From Ampullaceana balthica (Eukaryota > Mollusca > Gastropoda > Lymnaeidae): a stretch of 64,000 bases of DNA. The stretch spans positions 1,061,476-1,125,475 of the forward strand of contig CALYLW010000016.1 in NCBI GenBank assembly GCA_944989445.1. The letters are read 5' to 3'. The notes under the pieces are model-generated. The model was given only the letters and a program-made list of their open reading frames with translations, was not told the origin of the DNA and did not search any database. The translations under genes and the position numbers were made by a program. Below are positions 49,846 to 56,867 of the stretch, piece after piece (the stretch's first letter is position 1; each line of letters starts with the position of its first letter).

Positions 49846-50828
49846 TATATATATATATACAATGTATATGTATATTTATATATTTATATTATATGTAAGA
49901 CCTGAAAGGAAGAAACGGTTATGTTCCATTAGGGTAGTTTTGATATATTCAACTTTTAAAGTACAAATTGATACTTATTTGTTGTAAAATAACTAAATAG
50001 TATTGAATTTTTAATAGGACCAGAGAGGTTCTTTTTTTTTCTTCATAAAATCTCATTGAGAGGATTTTTGTTTGTTTTGGTAAAGAGGATAATTTAAAAA
50101 TTTCATAAATGTAAACTAGCCGTTTCTTACTTTGAGGTCTTATGTATATATATATATATCAACTATAAATAATGACACACTATAAATTGATTTCAGAAAG
50201 TTAAATAATTTTAATTTTCTTATAACTTTTCGTTGGGGTTAATTCTTGTTCCGAGTTGCTAATTTAACATTTTTTTTCAGCATCTAAAAACTTCAACAAT
50301 CACTTATAGGCTATTATGATTTAAACATCCAACAGTTAGCTTAGGAGCTTGAACATTTTATCTGCCTCTTTCCGTACAACTAAGTCCTGCTGTTAATAAC
50401 AAGGATAACATTAATAAAAATAATTTGAAAACTTATATAGATATTGCGTTATTAAATGTGGCAGAATTAAAAAAATAGCATTCTAAATTAAAGAAAATAT
50501 ATAATGACTTGATTATACACTTAACCTATAACGACTACGTTTATCAGTCAGAGAATATGTTTTATTGTTAATTTGAAAGGTAAAGTAAAGTGGAACAGTT
50601 TAGTTTTCAGTGCAGTCTCGGTGGTATTTATGCTATGTAAACAGAATGACGTTTCTATGCCAATGAATGTATTTATGTAACAAGATGTTCAGATATTAAT
50701 TTTTGCATTTATATTAGAGACTAAAAGATAAATGAAGACTTGCCTTGTTGATAGTAAATGATAAAAGTGATAAATACTCTTATCAGCTTGAAGCTGTTGA
50801 CATTCATCAACATATTAAATAATTTCAT
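21668..50828 (-). CDS. Gene B: chimeric lectin-like receptor (CTLD, EGF, two linker+F5/8 modules, mucin stalk, TM), 19 exons
   Basis: Nineteen exons (listed separately) join to 3042 coding bases and 1013 residues with no internal stop. Approximate residues: signal peptide 1-28; C-type lectin-like domain 33-157; EGF 158-201; linker domain 202-314; F5/8-type galactose-binding-like domain 315-454; short EGF 455-487; Thr-rich stalk 488-589; EGF 590-636; second linker 637-743; second F5/8-type domain 744-869; EGF 870-913; hydrophobic segment about 938-959; acidic tail to 1013. All introns are phase 1 except phase 0 between exons 2 and 3, as expected for exon-shuffled extracellular modules. Inferred role: cell-surface recognition or adhesion. 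It could instead be described as an EGF/fucolectin-like receptor. Paralogue: gene A. Exon prediction by eye; expression unknown. Confidence 0.8.
21888..21935. repeat. (AT)n microsatellite
   Basis: Uninterrupted TA dinucleotides in intron 18 of gene B. Confidence 0.9.
22133..22297 (-). CDS. Gene B exon 18, juxtamembrane and membrane segment
   Basis: Acceptor GTCTCAG, donor G|GTAACA, phase 1 at both ends, 165 bases. HWIDREEETQRRKKKKTG precedes the hydrophobic YLLISFCIPIMALAAFTY, then DLYKREN. The strongly basic run is on the predicted outer side, opposite to the positive-inside rule for a type I protein. Confidence 0.75.
23097..23228 (-). CDS. Gene B exon 17, EGF-like domain 4
   Basis: Acceptor TCTCTACAG, donor G|GTAGTA, phase 1 at both ends, 132 bases. 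Eight cysteines (CAPP, LGC, ETC, FTC, HLC, GIC, YIC, SHC). The start resembles exon 10 (CEPPKYSGFCELSC), its counterpart in the first module. Confidence 0.85.
23372..23615 (-). repeat. SINE family 1, old diverged copy
   Basis: Retains CTTCTATACAGAAGAT and TTGCGTCCATAGACCATG of the tail side and GGATTTGAACCCGTGACCAT of the tRNA-like B box, with many substitutions between. It lies in intron 16 of gene B. Confidence 0.75.
23616..24708. other. Remainder of gene B intron 16
   Basis: AT-rich intron sequence. I see no exon, inverted repeat or coding remnant. Confidence 0.4.
24709..24900 (-). CDS. Gene B exon 16, F5/8-type domain 2, second half
   Basis: Acceptor CCTTTAAAG, donor G|GTGAGT, phase 1 at both ends, 192 bases. 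Begins DVAGTNNSFIILVSFDHTE and ends KICEIKIYGG, the closing strand of a galactose-binding-like domain (compare SEVEVFGG in exon 9). Confidence 0.9.
24972..25030 (+). repeat. LINE 3' tail fragment
   Basis: CGTAGGACGCAGTAACATTC and GGGGCATCTGTAAG match the terminal tail of the LINEs at 12.2 and 61.5 kb. No coding part remains. Confidence 0.6.
25404..25589 (-). CDS. Gene B exon 15, F5/8-type domain 2, first half
   Basis: Acceptor TTGTTGACAG, donor G|GTACAT, phase 1 at both ends, 186 bases. RNLATESYIEVPKDETL and GTACLHMP follow the NVAL ... VDG ... C pattern of F5/8-type domains; the junction with exon 14 gives NGGRNLA. Confidence 0.9.
26563..26733 (-). CDS. Gene B exon 14, linker domain 2, second half
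   Basis: Acceptor CTTTTCAAAG, donor G|GTCAGT (an alternative G|GTGGTC three bases earlier keeps frame), phase 1 at both ends, 171 bases. ISLSFQEPDICEHLRLV, LDIFC and GSICSLYING match the cysteine spacing of exon 7. Confidence 0.8.
27173..27322 (-). CDS. Gene B exon 13, linker domain 2, first half
   Basis: Acceptor TTTAATCAG, donor G|GTATGT, phase 1 at both ends, 150 bases. Begins DLARASNSSDLRLTDNDDST and contains FVYTWVRV, matching IYFSWIRL of exon 6. The junction with exon 12 makes CQYRDLA. Confidence 0.9.
27439..28255 (+). pseudogene. L2/CR1-like LINE, 3' fragment
   Basis: Reading frames contain ALVLACIEDCNSLPPGAPP, IEKLQKVQNLVARLV and, after a frame break, RLSVYSTTRKLRSPGDTRI and FKTELKTTLFK: the C-terminal end of an L2-type reverse transcriptase. 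The 3' tail has AAATCGCGGTGAGCCCAG and ends in (TTA)n. It lies antisense in intron 12 of gene B. Confidence 0.8.
28256..28889. other. Intron 12, no element named
   Basis: AT-rich. Phrases such as AACTCCTTACTGTAATGACA (28661) and AACTCCTTACTTTAATGACA (28745) form an imperfect direct repeat of about 80 bp; nothing else recognised. Confidence 0.4.
28891..29715 (+). mobile_element. Pogo/Tigger-like DNA transposon remnant
   Basis: Starts TA-CAGTCACACCTCTCATTAC, with CATAACGAG repeats typical of pogo-type termini. A short frame at 29190-29405 (KNITVEMKRKTIEKREQ) resembles the N-terminal DNA-binding part of Tigger/CENP-B-like transposases. Near 29630-29710, GTATGGGAAAAATTG and TTCGCTTAGC look like the opposite end, but the exact right TIR is lost. 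Confidence 0.6.
30014..30154 (-). CDS. Gene B exon 12, EGF-like domain 3
   Basis: Acceptor GTGCTCTACAG, donor A|GTAAGT, phase 1 at both ends, 141 bases. SHCPLGFFGKTCQYLCHC, then LCRRDGECM and ALACQY: eight cysteines in a laminin/EGF-like pattern. The phase-1 join to exon 11 gives a proline before SHC. Confidence 0.9.
31080..31385 (-). CDS. Gene B exon 11, Thr-rich mucin-like stalk
   Basis: Acceptor AAATTTCGCAG, donor C|GTATGT, phase 1 at both ends, 306 bases and about 102 residues, mostly Thr and Ser. About four 33-bp repeats each read STTSTT plus five variable residues. Likely an O-glycosylated spacer between the two lectin-like modules. Ends KTKKPFI. Confidence 0.8.
31390..32762. other. 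Gene B intron 10
   Basis: AT-rich intron. No coding remnant or bounded repeat recognised. Confidence 0.4.
32763..32861 (-). CDS. Gene B exon 10, short EGF-like domain 2
   Basis: Acceptor TATTCTCCAG, donor G|GTGTGT, phase 1 at both ends, 99 bases. CEPPKYSGFCELSCPAEP then VCHYDGKCDIH: five cysteines, shorter than its counterpart exon 17, so the EGF fold is probably truncated. Confidence 0.8.
33190..33680. repeat. Degenerate minisatellite, roughly 50-bp unit
   Basis: Repeated phrases such as GATTTAAGTCTAAGATTATT and CACAAATTCTGTTA recur about ten times with substitutions and length changes, within intron 9 of gene B. Confidence 0.75.
33795..34016 (-). CDS. Gene B exon 9, F5/8-type domain 1, second half
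   Basis: Acceptor TTGTTATTTCAG, donor G|GTAAGC, phase 1 at both ends, 222 bases. Runs from LLTDTNVTLELISLTK to FDLSEVEVFG, the closing strand pattern of the galactose-binding-like fold. Several Asn-X-Ser/Thr sites. Confidence 0.9.
34497..34694 (-). CDS. Gene B exon 8, F5/8-type domain 1, first half
   Basis: Acceptor TTTTTATCTAG, donor C|GTAAGT, phase 1 at both ends, 198 bases. QNVALKANST, YPAYFVVDGENSFCS, ASWTLELS and FDIIVYLKY follow the canonical F5/8-type start. The join to exon 7 gives VYQGGQNVAL. Confidence 0.9.
34970..36590 (+). mobile_element. Candidate LTR-retroelement piece, unclassified
   Basis: GC-richer block in intron 7. TTATAAGG at about 35170 and AATAAAGG at about 35857 would fit an LTR promoter and poly(A) signal. 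TGGCGGAGTCGTTGTC at about 36026 could be a primer-binding site. No pol coding or second LTR is visible, so this is a weak call. Confidence 0.3.
36883..37083 (-). CDS. Gene B exon 7, linker domain 1, second half
   Basis: Acceptor TATTTTCACCAG, donor G|GTGAGA, phase 1 at both ends, 201 bases. NLTLLKLTITTKEQ, CYEFSSISKIYQLD, NIDITCC and RLCSVHVYQ; equivalent to exon 14 and to gene A exon 7. Confidence 0.9.
37512..38146. mobile_element. hAT-type non-autonomous element, 635 bp
   Basis: Imperfect inverted ends CTATGGCGGACTAAATGGGG and TTAATCCGCCCCTG. Perfect 8-bp target duplication TCTTAAAC at 37504-37511 and 38147-38154. GGGGCCC blocks lie near both ends. No transposase coding seen. Intron 6 of gene B. 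Confidence 0.85.
38337..38990 (-). pseudogene. RTE-like LINE, C-terminal fragment
   Basis: Minus-strand frames read FVYLGSVVSVSGGTDE, QTFANLKQVWRYSYISVKTK, a broken WRWIGHTLR and RGRPKRTLRRSM with LARDRVEWRALTETLC at the end: the C-terminal tail typical of RTE/BovB-like reverse transcriptases. Several frame breaks. Confidence 0.8.
39010..39480. repeat. ATCCCTTATAT-family repeat, degraded
   Basis: Contains GATCGATCGAATGTACCG, TTAATGCATTTTTAG, ATATAAGGGATTTAT and TTGTTTTTACGGG of the family described at 44.7 kb, with rearranged ends. Confidence 0.6.
39868..40207. mobile_element. Long-TIR foldback element, about 340 bp
   Basis: Left arm (about 39868-39998) and right arm (about 40080-40207) are nearly reverse complements: AAAAGATGAGGCCCAGCTTC and GAATCTCGCACG on the left, GCATGAAAAA-type equivalents inverted on the right. 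Arms are about 130 bases around an AT-rich loop of about 80. The small left/right differences include a short indel. Confidence 0.8.
41093..41571 (-). pseudogene. KRBA2-like integrase-derived fragment
   Basis: The minus strand from ATG at 41571 reads MSEENVVL, a stop, LYDELSKVRENAA, a stop, then a 113-residue frame with EPREYWLVQHDEV, LIYPVKERVSA and FDALYKAHLAIGYGG, the HHCC-type zinc-binding region preceding integrase in KRBA2/SCAND3-like transposon-derived proteins. The catalytic core is absent. Confidence 0.7.
41890..41912. repeat. Short perfect palindrome
   Basis: AGGCATTCTATAGAATGCCT is its own reverse complement; a related half copy (CAGGCATTCTATA) lies just to the left. No function assigned. 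Confidence 0.6.
42703..42840 (-). CDS. Gene B exon 6, linker domain 1, first half
   Basis: Acceptor GAATGAAATAG, donor G|GTAAGA, phase 1 at both ends, 138 bases. DALFDPNDRILDFDPETC and IYFSWIRLVVKSR. The join with exon 5 makes CQLRDA, parallel to CQYRDLA in module two. Confidence 0.9.
43160..43205 (-). pseudogene. Duplicated fragment of exon 6
   Basis: The minus strand carries CTTGAATTAAATAG then GGGATGTTTTGTTTGA, a copy of the exon 6 acceptor and first codons, then diverges. It belongs to an intron-local duplication of about 300 bp (42.87-43.15 against 43.20-43.45 kb). Confidence 0.65.
44160..44605. repeat. Minisatellite, 40-bp unit, about 11 copies
   Basis: Units read CTCAGCGGAGCATCAGTACC plus GGGGCTATTCACTTGACT. 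Very uniform. Gene A has one related unit at about 5462, so the array expanded in gene B only. Confidence 0.9.
44685..46195. repeat. Three head-to-tail copies of a dispersed repeat (ATCCCTTATAT family)
   Basis: Units start AAATCCCTTATATTAACTTC at 44685, 45179 and 45654 (periods 494 and 475) and end ATAAGGGATTTATAGTC then TTGTTTTTACGGG. Each holds CGATCGAGCTGA, GATCGATCGATCGTACCG and TTAATGCATTTTTA. Related single units lie at 20.7, 39.0, 51.5, 52.0-53.2 and 60.2 kb. Confidence 0.85.
46690..46945. repeat. Minisatellite, about 83-bp unit, about 3 copies
   Basis: Same unit as 6245-6835 (GTATTCTGGGGCTGGTAAGA), at the same position between EGF exon 5 and linker exon 6. Confidence 0.9.
47185..47316 (-). 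CDS. Gene B exon 5, EGF-like domain 1
   Basis: Acceptor ATCCCCGCAG, donor C|GTAAGT, phase 1 at both ends, 132 bases. ITWFGRTRTFKCNCRSHRC then GECLDFDGRCALGWFGDGC, six cysteines. It differs from gene A at two residues. Confidence 0.9.
47320..48728. other. Gene B intron 4
   Basis: Non-coding, partly aligned with 7.22-8.17 kb. Includes a poly-G run near 47515 and a CCCCTCCCCCACTTT stretch near 47640. Confidence 0.45.
48729..48920 (-). CDS. Gene B exon 4, C-type lectin-like domain, C-terminal half
   Basis: Acceptor TCCTTTCAAAG, donor A|GTAAGTAAG, phase 1 at both ends, 192 bases. VWLNAIYDIHSTEYRWVAT, TCLIA and CHENHHVVCMSP. One codon shorter than gene A. Canonical EPN/QPD and WND motifs are absent. 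Confidence 0.88.
49227..49326 (-). CDS. Gene B exon 3, C-type lectin-like domain, middle
   Basis: Acceptor TATTTTTCACAG, donor C|GTAAGA. Starts in phase 0, ends in phase 1, 100 bases. KLCSDKRMQLLNYLPSTTSH and FKLNLTKIFQ. Confidence 0.88.
49509..49603 (-). CDS. Gene B exon 2, C-type lectin-like domain, N-terminal part
   Basis: Acceptor TTATGTCCCACAG, donor CAG|GTGGGT. Starts in phase 1, ends in phase 0, 95 bases. QSYVCPPKYVCAQGTNFYMW and SMFEAQ. Confidence 0.88.
49778..49860. repeat. (AT)n microsatellite
   Basis: About 60 bases of pure TA plus an interrupted flank, in intron 1 of gene B. Confidence 0.9.
50744..50828 (-). CDS. Gene B exon 1, signal peptide
   Basis: ATG at 50828 opens MKLFNMLMNVNSFKLIRVF followed by ITFIIYYQQ and ends in phase 1 at AAG|GCAAGT. 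Two further in-frame ATGs follow, but the first gives the basic N-terminus expected of a signal peptide and is conserved in gene A. Cleavage is probably around residues 25-31. Confidence 0.65.
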
Positions 50829-51060
50829 ATCAGTATTTCAGACGATTCTATCCAAAAATGATACCACTAGTACTTCATTTTGTAGAAAAGTTTTGCAAAA
50901 TTTAAAAAATGCCAAGTACGACCTGAAAGCTTAAAACCATCTATAAAAGAAAAAATGAAATCATTTTCTTTAATTATATAATTTGGATTTTTTTATTTTT
51001 AACAAAAGATTCATGCCAATTTCATTTCCGGTTTGAATTGGTGCAAGCTTGTTTTGTTTT
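50829..51060 (-). promoter_or_regulatory. Conserved block upstream of gene B (5'UTR/promoter candidate)
   Basis: Matches the block upstream of gene A, including GACGATTCTATCCAAAAATG and TTTGAATTGGTGCAA. No core promoter motif assigned. Confidence 0.35.
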
Positions 51061-51454
51061 GAAATCAATCATCAAAACTGTTCAATTTTAAAAAAGTGAA
51101 ATCTAAGAAATAAATACAAATTTAATTTTGTAGTAATAGTAATATGTAAGTCAGCAGAGAAACGGAAAAAAGAATACAACACCTTGTTAAACAATAAAAA
51201 AAAACGCTTATATTTCTGTTTTCTCATCTCATCAAACAAAATTGGTAGTCAACGGATGTTAGTGGCGAATGTCAAATTTTGATTGGTTAAGAGTGACCAC
51301 AGTCGGTGTCCTCACTATCCTCAATAGTTGGTTCTGATGCGAAGATTAAACAATTTTTAAAAAAACAAAATGACCAAGTGTTATGAGATCATTGTCATTC
51401 ATTTTTTCATTGTTAAAGTTAAGTTCAGAAATCAATAGGGTTCTTTATTTAGCG
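51061..51454. other. Intergenic, nothing recognised
   Basis: AT-rich; no coding or repeat structure seen. Confidence 0.4.
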
Positions 51455-52035
51455 CTAGAAGTCCCGTCGTGCGTTGCAACGATCTAAATCTAAGTAATAA
51501 ATGAATCCCGTAAAAACAAAGTTTTTGACTATAAATCCCTTATTTTTAGAGACATAGCTAAAAGTATTGATTATGTTCAAATGCGGCAAACATTTACAGA
51601 CTGAATATGTCTTAACTTACCTTTCCTTTATAACCCCATGGGGGTAGGGCGGGTGGGAGAGAGGAAAGATCTGGTCACCGATCGCTGGACCGAGCTCAGC
51701 GTGACACGTAAAATGTAAACAAAAGCACGCCGGTAAACCTGGTTAAAACACGAGATGTATTCACCGAGGCTGGCTTGAAGTCAAGTGACCCGTAAAATGT
51801 AATCAATAGCGACTTCTAAATATAGTTTTATATGTAGATAAACTAAAAATGCATTAATTTAATTACGGTACGTTCGATCGATCTGAAATTTTGATACCAT
51901 GCATTGATAGGTGACACGGGTTCGTGTGCCAAATTTTAGCTCGATGGCTTAACGGAAAATGGGTCATTTTTGACTTTGTTTTTCGCCCGCCCATGAGACG
52001 GCGGTGAAGTTAATATAAGGGATTAAAATAAAACA
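51455..52035 (-). mobile_element. Probable non-autonomous Helitron end with ATCCCTTATAT-family unit
   Basis: On the minus strand ATCGTTGCAACGCACGAC is followed by GGGACTTCTAG, ending in CTAG at 51458-51455. The + strand element 61858-61861 has a related ATCGTTGCAACGCGCGAT before its CTAG. The adjoining sequence is one ATCCCTTATAT-family unit, so that repeat may be Helitron interior. Confidence 0.5.
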
Positions 52036-52044
52036 ACCCCATAA

Positions 52045-53165
52045 AAACAAAGTTTTTGGCTATAAATCCCTTATATATGAGACATAACTGTTGATCCTAC
52101 ATGTGGAAGAAAATCAGAAGCCCCGAGCCTAATGCTCTTCATGGGTCTTCCTGGAAGACCCTCCCAGCTATCTGGCCCCCTCCCCCAGAAAAGGACGTTG
52201 ACAGCTGGGAAAACCACCCCGGAGCGGCCGCTTCTGAAGCGGCCACCTGGGCATCTAAGACAGAAAGTCGAGGATGCCTCCCACTAAGTTGACCTCACAA
52301 GGAGGGGTGGAATTTCCTTACTACGACCCGCTACCACTTCAGCGCCACCCCGGCAAAGCATACGAGTCTCAATGGTTAGGATCGCCGCAATGCGGGGGAT
52401 CATCAATGACCTACCTAGGGTGCAACCCCCACTGGAAGGTTTCCTCAGAGCTGGCGTCCGCTGCGTTCTTTGCGGTACCTTTTGCTAATCCGTGCTGGCG
52501 CTCCTGGCCCTAAACCGGCACCGCTCAATGGCGTTGCTAGTAAAATTGAGGGGGACGAAACGGTCGCTTCGGATTTACCCGACCCTCAACGGGTACTTTG
52601 GTTTTCATCATCGACAATGCATTTAAGATGCTTTGTCTAAGATCCGTACAGCGACTGTAATCATATGTAACTAGCACCTAACACCTAACATATCGGACTT
52701 TGCATTGCCTGCCGGGAGTTGTTGGTTTCGGGTCGCGGTCTGGTCCGTGCCCCACGACCTTACTCATCCGCCGAGCCTCGTAGGTTTTTAAACCTGGGGG
52801 AAGGGGGGATGGGGTGTGGACATGGACGGGTGGCGTAAAATCGTTAACTCAACACCAGGTGGTTTACTTGGTGAGATGTGTTCACCAATGGCTGGCGTGA
52901 AGTTAAGTGACCCGTAAAATTTAAACAATGGCGACCTCTACATATAGTTTATATAGATAAACTAAAAATGCATTAATTTAATTATGGTACGTTCGATCGA
53001 TCTGCAATTTGGATACGATGCATTGTTAGGTGACATGGGTCCGTGTGCCAAATTTCAGCTCGATGGCTTCGCGGAAATTTGGTCATTTTTCACTTTTGTT
53101 TTTCCGCCCGCCTGACGACGAACGACATAGAGAGACGACGGTGAAGTTGATATAAGGGATTTAAA
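52045..53165 (-). repeat. ATCCCTTATAT-family unit split by a GC-rich insert
   Basis: Family ends lie at 52045-52095 (AAAGTTTTTGGCTATAAATC) and 52860-53165 (CCCGTAAAATTTAAAC ... ATATAAGGGATTTAA). Between them is the GC-rich block listed next. Confidence 0.65.
52098..52850. other. GC-rich insert of unknown origin
   Basis: About 750 bases with GC far above the surroundings, including GCGGCCGC and CCACCCCGGC. Short open frames at 52101-52292 and 52274-52513 (+) have no domain I know. It might be the 5' leader of a LINE or a captured sequence. Confidence 0.4.
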
Positions 53166-53179
53166 AATGAATAAATTTA

Positions 53180-54069
53180 AATATACTAATGAGTGGCATG
53201 TTTAAAAAAAATTAAGCTAGAAACCTTCACGCAAGTGTGCAAAAAAAGGCCCAAGTTTCATAGCAAACTGATAAAAAATGTAATAATTAAAAGCCTTACA
53301 AAAGAAAAAACGTAATTAATGGCCTTTGCCCAAAAATGAGTGAAAATTTAATTTTTTATTGCAAATGTACTAAAGCTATATTTCTCAATATCGTGTCAAA
53401 TTGAATAGGGAATACAATTTTTAACGTTCAGTAAAAATGACATTTGGTGCCCCTAGCTCAAAGGGAATGGACATTAAGAGTTCAGTGCCCTATAGTAATT
53501 TAATATCGGCTCTTAAGTTTTTATATACTAGGTTTGATCAAAATCCAGTTATTTTCTCATTATCTAACTAATTTTTATATAGCTAATATAGGGGAAAATG
53601 ACATTAAGGGGCCACTAGGCCCTTTCAGTACAAGATTTCAATTTTAAAAACAAGTTAATTTTAATTCAGTTTCATTATGGATATATTTCTCAAGATCGTT
53701 AAAATGTGAATGGGAAAAATATCTTAAACATGTACGAAAAAAAGACATTTCGGGCCGCCGGCCCCGAGAAATGACATTAGAAGTTCAAGTGCCCTTAAGT
53801 ATTTTTAATATGGGCTACCAAGTTTTTGTATACATAGTTTGGTTAAGATCCTTTCATTTAATCAGTAGCTAACGCATAAACTAATTTTTATATAGCTCAT
53901 ATAAGCAAATTAATGACATTATGGGCCCCCGGCGCCCCATGAGTGTTAAATTGAGAACAAAAAGTTGCCATTTACCACCCTTGTAGCGTTGTCAACAGTC
54001 TCCAAAATTTTCATGACGATCGGATGAATGGTTTAGTGAGCTATAAAAGATATGCATACATACATACTT

Positions 54070-54167
<98 letters not shown>

Positions 54168-55810
54168 TATACCCGCACATCGTAACGTGAGTGTGCTGAC
54201 CCTTTTTCCCAGTATTAGTTGCTGGTTATTACAATTTTTATTTTCGAAGTTATATATCAGATTCATCTATTACTTAAAATATTATGGGAAACAGAGTTAT
54301 TCAATTTTAAGGGAAAAAAGATTAAATATAATTAAATATATTTAAGAAAAAAAAAGAGAGAGAAAACAAAAACCAACAGACACAATTATTTAATATCTAC
54401 TATTGTATCGAGTTTTCACTTAATGAAGTGCCTTTTAACATTACCTTACTATTTAAAAAATATGATTTATTAAATTATGAATCTAGACGACAATAATAAC
54501 TAAATTAACTATTTCATTCCAACTTGTACTAAATAAAAAATACTGATATGTTTTCCGAAAGAGCTCTACCACCCTCGTCACTCAAAAAATTTCATATATA
54601 ATTACGACACTGCATAGTAACACAATTGTAAGTAATACAATATTTGTAACCGCGTCTATGAGATAAAGAACATATGGCACCATCCCTTAAAAAGGCAAAG
54701 GCTACATAACTCATAGCGCCAATAAACAAAATTATAAATGTACTTTATAAAATACTTTTTAAAAAGAAACCGTCGTATTAAAATGATATCAAGAAAATGT
54801 GCACATCATATTTAGACAATAAAAGATTATAGAAAGCTGGCCGCATAAAATAAAGTCTTGTTATAAAGTAAATGTACTGGGCCAAAATAACTATTTCTTT
54901 TGACGTATTCATAGTTGTTTTATATATTTATATATATATATACATATATATAAATCAAAGTATATCTGTATGTATGTATGTCCTTTATAGCTGCCTAAAC
55001 CATTCATCCGATCGCCATTAAACTTTTTGAGACTTTTGAGTACGTTCCTGGGATGGTCAATGGCAACTTTTTTTTGCAATATTTAACACTCAAGGGGCGC
55101 CGGGGGCCCATAATATGATTTTTTTCTTAAATGAGCTATATAAAACTTACTTTAAGCGTTAGCTATTAGGTAAATTGATGGATATTAACCAAACTTTGTA
55201 TATAACAACTTGGTAGCCAATATTGATATACTATAGGGCACAAATTACCTAATGTCCCTTTCTTCGGGAATGGGATCCCAAAATGTCTTTTTTCATAAAA
55301 CATTTCAGATTTTATTCCCCATTCAAGTATTAAAGATCTAGATAAATATAGAGAAATATATCCGCTATGAAATTCATTGAAATAAACAGGTGTTTTGAAC
55401 TTGACATATTGCACAAATTGGGCGCTGGGACCTTAATGTCATATTTTTTGCTTTTATGAGCCAGATAAAATTAAGTTTATGTGATAGCTACTGAGTAATT
55501 GAATGGATCTTAACCAAATGTCTTTTTTCGAATATGTTTGAGATATTATTTGTCATTCTATTTTTAACGATCTTGAGAAATATATCCATGATGAAACTGA
55601 ATTAAAATGAACAGCATGTTGAAATTTACATCTTAGATCGATTGTACCGGAGGCCAAAAATGTCTTTTTTTCGTATATGTTTGAGATATTATTTGCCATT
55701 CTATTTTAACAATCTTGAGAAATATATCCATGAAGAAACTGAATTTAAATAAACAGGTTTTCAAAATGTACATCTTGAATCGAGTGGGCCCGGGGGTTCC
55801 TTAATGTATT
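53180..55810. repeat. Large inverted repeat around an (AT)n core
   Basis: The left arm (about 53.18-54.06 kb) and right arm (about 54.95-55.80 kb) are inverted relatives: GATCGGATGAATGGTTTAG at 54020 against CTAAACCATTCATCCGATC at 54995, and CCCCCGGCGCCCC at 53927 against GGGGCGCCGGGGG at 55094. A third, mosaic piece lies at 55.83-56.33 kb. Confidence 0.75.
54070..54162. repeat. (AT)n microsatellite
   Basis: About 90 bases of TA next to the left arm of the inverted repeat. Confidence 0.9.
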
Positions 55811-55825
55811 TTTTCCTTCTATCTA

Positions 55826-56335
55826 TATATATATAAATCAAAGTATATATGTATATATGTATGCATGTCCTTTAAAGCTGACTAAACCATTCATCCGATC
55901 ACCATGAAACTGTTGCAGACTTTTGAGTACGCTCCTGGGATGATGAAAAAGAAATTACTTTAAGGGTCACCGGGCCCATCACTTTAACATATGACGTTCG
56001 AAAATCTGTTTATTTTCATGACAAATAGATAAATATATTTATCTATATTTCTCAATATCGTGTAAAATTGAACTAAGAATACAATATGAAATGTTTAGTA
56101 AAAAACACATTTTATGGCCCCCAGCCCCTAGGAAATCGACATTAGGAGTTCAGTGCCCTATAGTAATTTCATATAGGCTCTTAAGTTTTTATATACCGAT
56201 TTTGGTCAAAACCCAGTTATTTTCTCATTATCTAACACTTAAACTAATTTGTATAGCTAATTTAAAAATAGAAATACATTAAGGTGCCCCCGGGCCATTC
56301 GGTTCAAGATAAACATTTGATAACCCGTTTCTTTA
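55826..56335. repeat. Mosaic third member of the 53-56 kb repeat family
   Basis: Begins like the right arm (AACCATTCATCCGATCACCA) and continues like the left arm (TTCTCAATATCGTG, CCAGTTATTTTCTCATTATC), so it joins pieces of opposite orientation. Confidence 0.6.
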
Positions 56336-56530
56336 AACTCAGTTTCATAATTGATATATTTCACAAGTTCGTTAAAAACTGAGTGCGAAATAAAATGTAA
56401 CTCTTTTTATGTCTTTATAAAAATATGTAAGTTTAAACATGTTAAACACACACAGTATTCGTTAGGAGTGAATAACACCCAACCCCAAAAGAATAGGTAA
56501 ACATTTTCTGATCGCCATTATGACTTAGAT

Positions 56531-56867
56531 CAAGGGTCGGGAAACCATGGCTAGCGAGCCAGATGTGGCTCTATTGACGGCTGCATCTGGCTCTTAGACA
56601 AATGTTCGATTATTTTTTTTAAAAAAACGTTTATTTAGACTACTTTGATCTACATATTAATTGCATATAAAAACGCATAACAATATGATTAAAAGGAATT
56701 AAAAGAAATATTTATTGTACTTTAGGTGTTTAAATTACAAAAAATGCACACATTTACTTGAATTTTAGTTTTTAACATAATCATGATAATCTATTGCTCT
56801 CACATAATTAATTTTCAAAATTTGTGGTGTTTATGGCTCTCTCAGACAAAAATTTTCCCGACCCCTG
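56531..56867. mobile_element. hAT MITE, 337 bp, perfect 8-bp target duplication
   Basis: Ends CAAGGGTCGGGAAACC and TTTTCCCGACCCCTG. Target duplication ACTTAGAT at 56523-56530 and 56868-56875. Internal CCAGATGTGGCTC repeats. No coding. Confidence 0.92.

Noticed and set aside
53992..54345. Frames made of alternating Tyr and Ile
   Set aside because: Translations of an (AT)n microsatellite.
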